Made by a program: the position numbers and the translations under genes. Below are positions 34,201 to 47,244 of a stretch of DNA of 64,000 nt, piece by piece. Positions within the stretch are counted from its first letter, which is position 1. The number at the start of each line of letters is the position of its first letter. Under the pieces are notes generated by a model. The model saw only the letters and a list, made by a program, of their open reading frames with translations. It did no database searches and was not told the DNA's origin. Source of the DNA: Amyloporia xantha (taxonomy: Eukaryota; Basidiomycota; Agaricomycetes; Polyporales; Adustoporiaceae). The stretch lies in the NCBI GenBank assembly GCA_036971615.1, contig JAYKKR010000002.1:3782001-3846000 (forward strand), given 5' to 3'.

Positions 34201-34311
34201 CGACGCCAGCAGGATTCGAACCTGCGTCCACAAAGTGGAACAGATAGATAGGTTCGAATCCTGCACGAACTTAGTTCTAATCTGTCGCCGTAACCACTTG
34301 GCTATGGCGCC
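34201..34311 (-). tRNA. tRNA-Ser(AGA) with a 29-nt intron
   Basis: Acceptor GGCGCCA (34311-34305) pairs with TGGCGTC (34208-34202), discriminator G at 34201. The A box reads TAGCCAAGTGG. The anticodon stem ACAGA/TCTGT closes a loop TTAGAA with anticodon AGA at 34278-34276. The intron (34274-34246) begins one base after the anticodon, at the canonical 37/38 position. A long variable arm (TCCAC-TTT-GTGGA) and discriminator G confirm a type II serine tRNA. The T arm is GCAGG-TTCGAAT-CCTGC. The intron contains a 15-nt exact reverse complement of the T arm (see finding). Confidence 0.95.
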
Positions 34312-35438
34312 TTGATATGAGGGAGCAAAAATTGTATATAGTTCAATTACTATAATCAATTTCTGCTGTGCTTCAAAAATCATATACAGTACTCAAGTCT
34401 ATAAGTCTAGAGATCTTTCTGAAAGCCTTTTTTGTGCTGGTGAAAGTTTCTCCTCACAGGGAGGTCATTGGTCAGGATGGTGTCCATGTTTGGAACATAG
34501 ATCATCTGACCGCGATATAGCACAGGCGCGTCGCGTCGCGCAGACTCGCGCTCCGCTAGTGTGTTAATTACTATCTGATCGAGCATGCGGTGACTGCACT
34601 GGAGGTGTCAATGTCCTTTATATCTTTTTAGTAGCACTATCGTCAGCAAAGGGTTCAGTCTACGGTGGCTGGTTTCATAATCGCCCCCCGGGGCTATGTC
34701 ATCCGCTGGTAAACTCAGATAAAGGCATGCAATCCAAGCCTGGCCTCATATAGGTAGACACGGTAGTGACATCATGGTGCACACATATATTATCGTTGTC
34801 AGCTAACACATACATCGGTAGTGTTCAGTATATGACATCAAAGAGCATCTAGAAACTGCTGCTTGCTTATCAAAAGTGGAACCCACTGACTGCGTAACAA
34901 GTCCATTTCGTTACAGTCTAATCCTCTGTCCGGCTGTACTGTCTTGAGGTGGTATGTACGGGCATGAAGTTTGGCATTGCGAGTAAAGCTGACGACATCT
35001 CGTCATCGACAATTACTATGATCAGTTGGCCTAAGTGTGTCCAGCCGACGGGAGATAAATGGCACGCTCTCGAGTCTCTTCGTATCTACGATTGTTCTCA
35101 TTGACGCGCAGAACAGTCGGTTTACATCCAGAACGTGCGACAAGGCAGATAATATTTCCAAAGGACCCATCAGCAACACCCCTCGAGTCACCACTTATAG
35201 CTTGACAGACCTCAATTGGGATCATACATCAATTTTACTTTCTGGGAGCTAGAGCCGTACATGAAAGTCAGCGATAAGTCAAAACTGAATGTCGGCCTAT
35301 GCAGGGGTCGCTACTCAACATCACTCCGTGAACAGAAATCGTCATATCATTTTTATTGGCGGTGCATGCTCTAAACGAAATAGTTCCGAACGGATAATCC
35401 ACCGACCAAATCACACACGCCACGTCGCATCTCGGCAA
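34312..35438. other. Intergenic, no supported gene
   Basis: AT-rich sequence with only short frames between tRNA-Ser and the 3' end of ATP2. It includes GGCGCGTCGCGTCGCG at about 34525-34540, a copy of the GC motif seen upstream of several genes. Confidence 0.5.
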
Positions 35439-37428
<1,990 letters not shown>

Positions 37429-37946
37429 GGTCGACGACGTGGACGATGTGGTGGTGGAATGACGAGACGAAGAGGTCGCCTATGGCCAGCAGAATAAAGT
37501 TCATTTTACGCTCAGCCAGACTCCGCTCCTCCCCGTGCCGGCTTGCTCCGATCCCCAGCGCGCCTTCCACACGTGCACCAGCTGCAGGCCACTCTCGCTT
37601 CTCAACAGACCGCATTTCTCGTTGACCTCAATCACTCGAGCCAGACATAACGACAATATCTACGAGGGTTCCTATGAGAGTGTCAACGAACTTCTGCTGC
37701 AGTCAAATTCGTGTGCCAATGGTCCTGCGTGAGACCTCGGACACCGCATCCGCGTCGCGCGACGCGCCACCGGGACATGGTTGCCGGACCGCGGTTGCAA
37801 TGCCATAGGCAAAAATTTTGAAGTTCCTGGACGTAATGGAGCTACAATCTTATATACGCACGTTCGTATCCCCCGCAGGCTGTTGAAGTAGGCGGATCCG
37901 TGTCGATACCCTCTATTTATCCAGCAGAAGTAGCTGGCCATTCTAG
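37429..37946. promoter_or_regulatory. Divergent promoter region of ATP2 and ADE4
   Basis: The 518-bp spacer separates two divergent start codons. It contains a perfect 16-bp palindrome CGCGTCGCGCGACGCG at 37751-37766, the strongest example of the GC motif repeated upstream of genes in this window. No gene is supported. Confidence 0.6.
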
Positions 37947-39932
37947 AGTAAGTGCATCCGTCAGGAATCAGCGATGGCTGCTCACGAAGTGACCTGCGGA
38001 CAGTGTGTGGCATCCTAGGTCTTCTCCTGCACGATCCGAGCATCGACGCAGCCTCAGAAATCTGCGAGGGGTTATCGCTTCTCCAGCATCGCGGACAAGA
38101 TGCGTGCGGCATCGTCACTTGCGGGCCCAAGGGGCGTTTCTACCAGTGCAAAGCGAACGGCATGGTCAGGGACGTCTTTGATTCTAACGCATTGACGTCC
38201 CTGGTCGGCGGGATGGGCATCGGACATGGTTCGTGATGTCCTTCTACTCCAGCATACATTGCTAAGTCCATGGGATGTCCAGTGCGATACCCCACTGCGG
38301 GCAGCTCCCACCACGCCGAGGCGCAGCCGTTCTACGTCAACTCTCCGTATGGCATTGTCTTCGCGCATGTAAGCAGCTCCTTATGCGCGACACTTGACTA
38401 CTAACAGCACTCCAGAACGGCAACCTGATCAACACCGCGTCCCTGTTGCAATTTATGGATGCCACTGCGCACCGACACATCAACACCTCGTCGGACTCAG
38501 AATTGCTCCTCAACATTTTCGCAGATAACCTGCAGAAGACAGGAAAGTTCCGAATTAACGAAGAGGATATCTTCACCGCCATCGGCGGGCTGATGGAGCA
38601 GTGCAAGGGCGCATATGCGTGTGTTGCAATGCTCGCCGGTTTCGGCATCATCGCGTTCAGAGATCCGAACGGCATCCGGCCTGTAGGGATGAGCTCGCGG
38701 AAAGCGCAAGGTAGCGCATCGGGCAGGGACTACCTGTTCGCCAGCGAGAGTGTCGTCGCCGATGCGAGCGGCTTCGGAGATTGGGAAGACGTGAAACCTG
38801 GTGAGAAATGCGGCTGCCATGAAATAATCACCGCATGTGATTCTGATGTTGATCTAGGCGAGGCTGTTATCATTACACGCAACAGCGTCAGTCGCCGGAT
38901 AGTCGCCCAGCCTGCCCCTTTCGCGCCGGACATCTTCGAATATGTGTACTTCGCCCGCCCAGACTCCGTCCTGGATGGCGTGAGCGTGTATCGGAGCCGC
39001 ATGGCAATGGGCGATGCCCTCGCTGAGGAGGTCCAACGGGTGCTCACTGAGAAGGGGCTGTCTGTCGATGTTGTTATTCCAGTCAGTGACCCCAACATAC
39101 ACCTGACTGCTAGCTGACGGTGTATCGTAGGTCCCGGACACATCCCGAGTCGCTGCGTTGAACCTCGCACAGAAGCTGAACGTGCCCTACCGAGAGGGAT
39201 TTATCAAAAACCGCTATGTTGGGCGAACATTTATTATGCCCGGGCAGCAAATGAGGCATGTAATGTTGACCTAAACATGCATAATCTGGGCTTATGTTTC
39301 GCTCACAGACGCAAAAACGTTCGACGAAAGTTGAACGCAATGGCACTCGAGTTCGCTAACAAAAATGTTCTCATTGTCGATGGTACGGACACTTCCGCGT
39401 CTCTCTCGGCACAACTGATTGTGTGCTAGACTCGATCGTGCGGGGCACGACATCGAAGGAGATCATCCAGATGGCGAAGGACGTCGGCGCGAAGAAAGTC
39501 ATCGTCGCCAGCTGCGCGCCGCCAATACGATACTCGAACGTCTACGGGATTGACATGCCCTCGCGCTCCGAGCTCGTCGCGCATAACCGCACTACCGACT
39601 CCATCGCGCAGACGATCGGGGCGGACCTTGTCATCTTCCAGACGCTCCCTGATCTCATCGCGTCCGTGCGGCAGTTCAATCCGTCGATCCCACAGTTTGA
39701 CTGCTCGGTGTTCACGGGTGAGTACGTCACGGGGGGCGTGGACGAGGAGTACCTCGGGCGGCTGGAGCAGGTGCGTGCCGACAACACGAGCGCGAAGATC
39801 GCCCGGTCGAATGGGATCGCCGGGGGTCCCGATGTCGTGCTGGAGAGCAGAGAGCTCGCGCTTGGCTGCAGCGGGCCTATGAACGGTGCCGATGATACCG
39901 TAGGTTTGCATAATAGTTGGAAATTAAGTTGA
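37947..39932 (+). CDS. ADE4: Amidophosphoribosyltransferase (first step of purine synthesis)
   Basis: Eight exons (37947; 38004-38228; 38283-38368; 38416-38800; 38858-39081; 39131-39255; 39309-39382; 39430-39932) sum to 1,623 nt, giving 540 residues. The start codon is split: A at 37947 and TG after a 56-bp GTAAGT intron. The spliced protein begins [11 protein letters not shown], with the catalytic N-terminal Cys of the glutamine amidotransferase domain. Typical motifs follow: [51 protein letters not shown], and the PRPP site [11 protein letters not shown]. Intron 6 must start with GCATGT (GC-AG), since only ATGAG|A restores [17 protein letters not shown]. The enzyme makes 5-phosphoribosylamine from PRPP and glutamine in the cytosol. 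Confidence 0.95.
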
Positions 39933-40174
39933 ACGAGACGTGGCAGTATAGAGTCTAACTACTGTACCAATGTTGTAGTGTATCTTTTTGGGCAGCCGTG
40001 TAGCCTTACACTGTGTAGGTGAATTAAATTTTTAGCATCTGTCACAAATCTGTCATTTGCATACTTGCACCGCGCGGGTCGTTAGATCTTAGACCTCAGT
40101 GAGGAGCTCTTTCAGGCTGTTTCGCCGACTTGCTTCGAGTTGTCTATATAAATGTTATTGAGTAAATATGCAAT

Positions 40175-40276
40175 GCCATCGTGGCGCAATGGTAGCGCAT
40201 CACCTTCCTACTATGTGTGCATGCACAAGGGAGATGAAACAGGTGGGGGTTGCGGGTTCGATCCCCGTCGGTGGTA
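40175..40276 (+). tRNA. tRNA-Arg(CCT) with a 30-nt intron
   Basis: Acceptor GCCATCG pairs with CGGTGGT (two G-U pairs), discriminator A at 40276. The D arm is GCGC-AATGGTA-GCGC. The anticodon stem TCACC/GGTGG closes a loop TTCCTA with anticodon CCT at 40207-40209. The intron is 40211-40240, and its AGGGA can pair with UUCCU of the loop, as expected of a pre-tRNA. The T arm is GCGGG-TTCGATC-CCCGT. It resembles the yeast tRNA-Arg(CCU) body. The intron holds a 12-bp palindrome TGTGCATGCACA. Confidence 0.93.
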
Positions 40277-40287
40277 ATTGGATACAA

Positions 40288-40293
40288 TTTTTT
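40288..40293 (+). terminator. Pol III terminator of tRNA-Arg
   Basis: TTTTTT begins 12 nt after the tRNA 3' end. Confidence 0.85.
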
Positions 40294-41984
40294 GCGACCA
40301 AGCATGTTTCCAGGCAGTTATGCTTCATTTTGTTTTAGTTTCGTTTCACTGGCTCATTGATCAGCTTCCCTCCGGAGGTTTTTGTTCGACCGTTCATCAT
40401 TTCAGTATTTCGCGCCGCTGGCCATCTTATATTACACTCTCATTATATCATTGGATGCTGTCAGCCGACCATAGGGGGACAAGTCAGAGGCACGAGTTCA
40501 GGTATATGTTACTCATCGTACATGTTGCACAGTGGTGATCTCATAGCGCCATAGCTTTGTCCCGTGCCGGGCCACGGACGTCAAGTTGGCATATTCGCAG
40601 CAGTCAGTACTAGTGCTGCCAGTGACTATTACTTTTGCAGTTATGACCACTCACAGCCTTTTTGAAGAATCTTTACGTGTCATTACTTCGGTGCGGCACG
40701 CCACAAACAGTAGTCTAAGTTCACTGCACTTATATTGAAGCTGTGACGACGTTGGGTGTGAAATGCTTCATACTGCTAATTCTGTACCTGCGGATGTTGT
40801 AGGAGGCATTACCTCTGCTTGCTGGAGAGTAAACACATTTAGCGTACCTATATGCCATGCCCTATGGTGCGGAAGGAAAGATGTAGCTCCCGCCACCCGG
40901 TGAGGCCACCCGGAAAGGCCACTGGCAGGTCTCACCCAACGTATAGTATGAAGATATCCATAGTAAGAAATACCGGCTGTGTACCTGTGCGTTTCACGGG
41001 TGCATCTTCCACAGGACCCTGACGTGTGAAGTCTATGAGGAAGTGCAGCCTGGTATCCTCCACAAGGCGTATAGCTAAACGGGCACTCCAGCAGCCGAGA
41101 CAATCCGCGTTGAGTGTACCAAGACGTCCTGTATAAGCTGGAGCAAATGCAAATTTCGGAAAGTAGACGGAGTGATATCGAGATGTTCTCCTACACAGGC
41201 TCTAGGCTTTAGCTGCACTCTCGGTACTGTATCGCTATACCTGTATTTCGCAACATGCAATGCATCTTGCTAGTATCTCGTGACAGCTCAGGAACGCAGT
41301 GACGCCCGAAGGCGCTGCTTGACTGCCGAGCAAAGTCCAAGAAGACTCCGCAGTGCATAGGCATAGCGTGTGCGCAAAGGATATCCTGAGGGCCCAAATA
41401 AGTAGGAGAGAAACGTACATTCTGCCTCTGCAGGTGTGCTCATCCCGCTGGAATGCTTTGCCTAGTACACCTTGTAGGACTCGGGCAACTCGGCACAGAA
41501 AGATATCTGGTACACAATAATCGGCGCCATACTCCGAAGGTCAAGAGACACCAGGATCGCAGTGCGCAGGTCTGATAGGAATCGCATCCGCGTCCGCAGT
41601 GTCCCGGCGTTGCCGGGAACAGACTCTTCCGATGGGCGAACCTACTGCAACCGAGGCCCTCCAAGCCTACTAGTATAATATCAATGGTTCACGGAGAAAA
41701 TTCTAATTTTGTCCATGGCTGTATGTCGGAAACATCGAGTGAAGACAGCACCATTCGGCAAGTCGGCGGCAAGACGCCAAGCTTGGCTCTCCCGCCACCC
41801 GAGCCCGCTCGCCACTCGGTCGCGTGACAGGCGCGCGACGCGGTGGAGCCATAATCTTAAGGTTCTTGGCGACTTGGCATGGCACTGATTATGTAACCCA
41901 AGGCTATGACATTCGGTCCTTGTCCGATGTAAAGCAAAAAGGTTGGCTGTCCGTGGGCTACCCGCAGCCACACCTTCCCCTCCA
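40294..41984. other. Intergenic, no supported gene
   Basis: 1.7 kb with short frames on both strands and no domain. It includes CGCGTGACAGGCGCGCGACGCGG at 41821-41843, about 140 bp upstream of the first exchanger gene, a further copy of the GC motif. A decayed gene cannot be excluded. Confidence 0.45.
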
Positions 41985-44205
41985 ATGTCTACCATCTCAG
42001 ACCGCACCCCCCTCCTCGAAAACGGGAACGGCGTTCATGAACCCAGATCCTTTGCCCATCGCGTCGTGGACGTGCTAAAGGCCGACGGCGAACCGTCGTG
42101 GCTCGCCTCCTATCGCTTCTTTATATTCGGCTCCTGGTTCAACGTCTTGCTGTTATTCGTGCCCCTCAGTTTCTTGTCGCACTTCTTGAACTGGGATGCC
42201 GCCCTTCGCTTCTCCTTCAGTTTTATGGCTATCATGCCACTCGCCGCAGTGCGTTCCGTGTCTGACAGCGAATTCATGTCTTAAACGACTAATTCGGTTT
42301 TCAGCTCCTGGGAACTGCGACTGATCAGATGTCTGTGAAATTAGGACAGACCCTTGCTGGTTTGCTCAACGCGTCTTTCGGAAACGCGGTAGAAATAATC
42401 GTCGGTGTTGCTGCTCTGATGCAAGGTAGGAACATGTCTCTACTCTTGCTTTGACTTCGCTGAAAAAAGCTTCCGAATTAGATGAGTTGCGCATAGTGCA
42501 GACTTCTGTACGTTTATGATGTTGCTACTTGGTACGACCGCTGACGTCATCGCAGATGTTGGGTTCGATATTGTCCAACATTTTGTTGGTCCTAGGTTGT
42601 TCTTTCTTTGCAGGTCAGTAGCATCACGAGAGCTCGCTGAAAGACATGAACGACTCATCGTGGTATCACGCAGGCGGCCTCATTTATCCCCAAAGCGAAT
42701 TCGACCAGACCGCTGCACAGGCGTAAGTGGTTTTAGATTCCTTGTATGCTTGTCCCTGACACTTTCTGCTGCAGTTCAAGTTCTGTATGTATTTTCTTTG
42801 AATCATTACGCATGAATTAATTCAGCCCCCTCAGTTGATGACCCTTGCATGTATAAGTAAGCCAGCAGTAAGTCACGCCAGCAGCGGACACGAATCTGAC
42901 GGTTTCCCTCCGTAGCGCTGGTCATCCCTGCAGCTTACCGCAGTGCGAAAGGACATGACACAGTCGACAATGTGAAAGTCGCGCTTGGGCAGGCGATTAC
43001 GGACGCCACCGGTTCCAACTTAGAGTCTGAATCTGGCCTGAGATTCATTTCTCGCGGAACGGCATTGTTGCTCCTAGTAATATACGTCGGCTATCTCGTT
43101 TTCCAGGTACGTGCCATCGACTATTATGGCATGACATATATGTCTTCATGTTCCCCGTGGCGGCCCATGTAGCTCAAGACACATGCGAATCTGTTTGAAT
43201 CTGAGAGATTGGCAGACGAAGAGATACCGGAAATGAGCATACCAGCTGCGGCTACTGGGTATGTGCACGGTTGATATTGAGGAAGCTGATTGCGCTGACT
43301 ACATGTTTGATGCTGCAGACTGCTTGGGGCCACAGTAATCACCAGCTTTTGCGCGGACTACTGTATGTCCAGCTTCCTCTCGATTCCAAACACTGCCTGA
43401 CGCAAATTCTCTTACCTAAGTGGTGGCCTCAATCGAAGAAACGGCAACCCGATATAACATTCCGAAGCCGTTTATCGGCATAGTGTTGCTCCCCATAGTG
43501 GTAGGAATCATCGTCCTGGCCTTCACTTATCCGAGTCTGACTTGAGCATGCTTGCGTTTAGGCGAATGCTGCTGAGCATGTTACCTCCATTTGGATGGCC
43601 CGTAAAGGCAAGATGCCGCTCACTATCGGCATCTGTGTGGGGAGCGCAATTGTGCGTAATGCTTCATTTGGTACGGGGTTTTGGTGCTGAGCAGTGACGT
43701 ATCCTTAGCAACTATCGACATTTGTGGTTCCCTTGCTCGTCATCATCGGCTGGATGTGAGCTGCGATCCTTCATACAGCGGAAATGCTTGAGTCGCGTTA
43801 TTGACTTTGCTCGTATAGGACACACCACGACCTCACTTTGTTCTTCTCAAATTTTGAGGTATTGTATCATAGTGTACCATGCTACCGTTTATTAATGACA
43901 CAAAAATCCAGACGATCGTTTTGTTTGTATCCGTGCTTCTTGTCCAATTCCTCATTCAGTGCGTTGTCTCTCTCTTATGTATTCATGCGAAGTTGACGGT
44001 ACTGTCCACAGGGATGGCAAATCAAATTACATGGAGGGCATGATGTAATTGACACTGTCGTAAACGCGAATTCATATGCTAATGTGTAATCATATACTAG
44101 GTTAATCGCGCTTTATCTGGTCATTGCGATGGCTTGTGCGTATTATTTTTGCTCGATTTGCGGCTGCAATTGAAATTATGTTTTGTTCCAGTCTGGGTGT
44201 CATGA
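41985..44205 (+). CDS. Vacuolar-type Ca2+/H+ exchanger, tandem copy 1 (CAX/VCX1 family)
   Basis: The gene is cut into more than ten small exons. The start MSTISDRTPLLENGNG leads to EPSWLASYRFFIFGSW and the first membrane helices. The c-1 motif is intact (LLNASFGNAVEIIVGVAAL). It continues with DELRIVQTS, MLGSILSNILLVLGCSFFAG, LMTLACI, GLRFISRGTALLLLVIYVGY, LVASIEETATRYNIP, and the c-2 motif ANAAEHVTSIWMARKGKM. The end is THHDLTLFFSNFE, TIVLFVSVLLVQFLIQ, DGKSNYMEGMM and FWVS before TGA at 44203-44205. A 10-nt exon (42775-42784) is confirmed by frame. CAX proteins move Ca2+ into the vacuole in exchange for protons. The tandem paralogue lies 520 bp downstream in the same orientation. Confidence 0.9.
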
Positions 44206-44725
44206 ATTAAGTCAAGCAGTAGCCACGCAGTTGACGGCCGAAAATCTATCGTTAGTCTTCCACCAATCTGACGAACATAGGACTCTTTGTCTCCTCGTCC
44301 GCGGTATACCATGTTCGCGAAACCTGCGCTGATACTCCGCATCATAACCTTTCATTATCCCATCGCTGGTCTGTGCATGTGTAGGAAGTCAATAGCCTCT
44401 AAACCTTTCGGTCGATGTTGTACGGCTTGCTATATTGTGCAACGAATAAATCCAGTCCTGCTTGAATCTACGTAAATTATGCTTTAGTGTATAGGTCTTG
44501 TCTACCTGATTACTCGAACCATGGCATCGTACGTATGCAGCATTTGCAGTAATGCACGCAAATTTTGAAACCGAGCTGACTGCCGTGTGGATGTGATGAG
44601 CCCCACCACGTGTAGTTTACTTTGAAGTTCGCGTGATCGGCTGATGATCGGCAGTCCGAACGACGTCAACAGTGCGATCGCACGTTTTCTTGAATCGGCC
44701 GTCTCTGCCAGGCCTGCCGCCTAGG
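44206..44725. other. Spacer between the tandem exchangers
   Basis: AT-rich, with short frames only. It presumably holds the copy 1 3' UTR and the copy 2 promoter. Confidence 0.5.
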
Positions 44726-46994
44726 ATGTCCACCGCCGACGTAGATCGAATCCCGCTGCTGGAGGTTGTCGACGATGTAGAACACAGATCTCCTGGCCAT
44801 TGTTCTATCGACGCTCTTGAGACAGAGAAAGAGCCCTCCTGGCTCGCCTCGTACAAGTTCTTTCTTTTTGGCTCCTGGCTCAACATCCTCCTCGTCTTCG
44901 TCCCTCTCAGCTTCCTCTCACATATGCTGGATTGGAATGTAGCGCTTCGCTTCTCGTTCAGCTTTCTAGCTCTGGTTCCTCTTGCGGCGGTACGTCTAGG
45001 ATCCGGTCATTGCACACGCTCAATCCTGACACTCTCTCGCTGTTCAGCTCTTGGGAACGGCCACCGACCAGATGTCGACAAAACTGGGCCAGACTCTTTC
45101 GGGTTTGCTCAACGCATCTTTTGGGAATGCCGTAGAAATGATCATTGGGGTTGCTGCTCTACTCCAAGGTATGCTGTGAATTATATCAGGGGCTGGACCG
45201 CTGTATCATTCTCACTATTGCCATAGGACAAATCCGCATTGTACAGACATCGGTATGCGCAGTGTTATGCAGCAGTAGCGTTTTCTCATGTTCTGGCAGA
45301 TGATAGGTTCTGTCTTGTCAAATTTACTCCTCGTCTTTGGTTGTTCCCTGTTCGCAGGTCCGCATCCATGATAATTCAGAGAGTTTATACTTACTTCAGA
45401 CTTATGCTGGGGGAAGGAGGACTCAAGTACTCCGAGGTCAGATTTGATCCAACTGTGGCTCAAACGTGAGTTTTGAACATCATTAGTCTCTTCCTCATCA
45501 CTTCTGTATTATACAGCTCGAGTTCTGTACGTGTTAAGATTGGCGCAAAATATGATTTTGAGCTAACATGTCGCTCAAGTTGATGACTCTCACATGTATT
45601 GGTACGCTTTTCACACCTTATGATTCTGGAGGACGTGTCAGTAATTTGCACCATCGTGTAGCACTTGTGATACCAGCGGCCTATCACCAATCTCGTTCAA
45701 ACTTGGCAGGGTCCAGTAACTTTACAAGCACATCGTCGCCTTTTGATCCCATCGAAACTTACATCCATGGCCTGGAATCCGGACCGGTCCCCAGCGATGG
45801 CCTCCTCTTTATTTCCCGCAGTGCAGCTGTCCTCCTGTTGCTCGTCTACTTTTGTTACCTATTCTTCCAGGTGAGGACAGTGTCGGCTGAAGTGATATTG
45901 TAGTCCTAAACGCCAAACATGGATTTTGCACAGCTTCGGACCCATGTTTTCCTCTACGACTCCGACACCACCCAAGAGAAAAAGGCACAGGGACCGGTTG
46001 AGCTCATACATGAAGACCAGGAGGTGCAGGAGATGAATGTCCCGGCTGCTGTCTCCGCGTATGCCTCATGTACTATCTATTCCCTCCAATTTGCCACTGA
46101 CAGTTTGGCTTGTCAAGACTGCTTCTGGTGACCGTCGTGACATCCTTCTGTGCTGACTATCGTTAGTGTTCTTTTTTACTTATTATGGCGGTACAGAGGT
46201 CAGAACTGCCCCTTAGTGGTCGCATCCATCGAGGAAACCGCGAAGCAATACCACGTCTCGGAGCAGTTCATCGGGACGATCCTTCTTCCCATAGTTGTAA
46301 GTCTCACTGTCAAGTTCTATGCCGGTTGCAGAGTCTCCGCTGACATGATCCAGTCAAATGCCGCAGATCACGTCACTGCAATCTGGATGGCCAGGAAGGA
46401 CAAGATGGAGATTACGATCGGCATTTGCATAGGCAGCTCGATTGTAAGCACTTACTACTGTTCCACTGTCCGCCGCAGACCGTGTCTTGAGGCGCTGGCT
46501 CTCTAGCAAATTTTAGCATTCGTGGTCCCGTTCCTCGTCATATTGGGCTGGGTGTAGGTCTCGTTGCATTCCTACCTAATCAACTACGCTGAGGATAAGG
46601 GATAAAGCACCCATCACGAACTCACGTTGTCCTTCGCCAACTTTGAGGTAGCTTGGATTTGTCTTGCTGCATGCCATCGTCTGATTGATGTGCGTCATAG
46701 ACGGTGGTCCTATTTATCGCAGTTGTGTTCGTACAATACCTCATTCAGTACGTGATCACGGGTTTCTCGTCCTCCCAATCTGAATAGTCATTCGTGATAG
46801 GAACGGCAAATCAAATTACATGGAAGGAGTAATGTAGGCGGTCTCTTCTGTGAACGCCTCATCCGGCATACTCATATTTTGCGCATGAAGGCTCGTCTCC
46901 CTGTACCTCATGATTGCGACGTCTTGTACGTTTCTCACCTGGGTCCGGCTACTGCCCGTACTAACCCGTCTAAACCTCAGTCTGGGTTTCGTGA
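44726..46994 (+). CDS. Vacuolar-type Ca2+/H+ exchanger, tandem copy 2, with altered c-2 motif
   Basis: Same exon layout as copy 1. The start at 44726 (MSTADVDRIPLLEVVDD) is chosen by alignment with copy 1, although an in-frame ATG exists at 44672. Shared blocks include EKEPSWLASYKFFLFGSW, LLGTATDQMSTKLGQTLSG, the c-1 motif LLNASFGNAVEMIIGVAAL, LLVYFCYLFFQ, LVASIEETAKQYHV and THHELTLSFANFE, and it ends FWVS with TGA at 46992-46994. The c-2 motif reads SNAADHVTAIWMARKDKM: the conserved Glu of NAAEH is Asp (GAT, 46366-46368). A 10-nt exon (45517-45526) matches that in copy 1. The membrane cores look intact, so it is probably expressed but may differ in ion preference or rate. Confidence 0.9.
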
Positions 46995-47244
46995 CACCAT
47001 CGCCTTCGGTATGGAGTAGCTCAACCTGCTCTGCAAAATGAATTAACCAAGGCAGCTCTCCAAGCGTGTCCAGCTTGAACGAATAGATTTTCCACCGCGA
47101 CAGCTACAATGTATGCCGATGGAATCGTGATTCTGCGGGAATACGATACAGGGAGGGAGGATAGACTACTACTATTTGGGTATGGAAGCGAGACGAGTAT
47201 AGAGAGCACGATGATAAGTCTATGTGTTGAGATATGAGAACGTT

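Noticed and set aside
34201..34311. tRNA-Leu (long variable arm)
   Set aside because: The anticodon loop TTAGAA with discriminator G and anticodon AGA fits serine; leucine anticodons do not fit at 34-36.
37952..38236. ADE4 start in an extended open frame read through the first intron
   Set aside because: The extension has no ATG (it opens with GTG) and would bury the catalytic Cys behind a 17-residue leader; the splice at GTAAGT gives the conserved MCGIL start.
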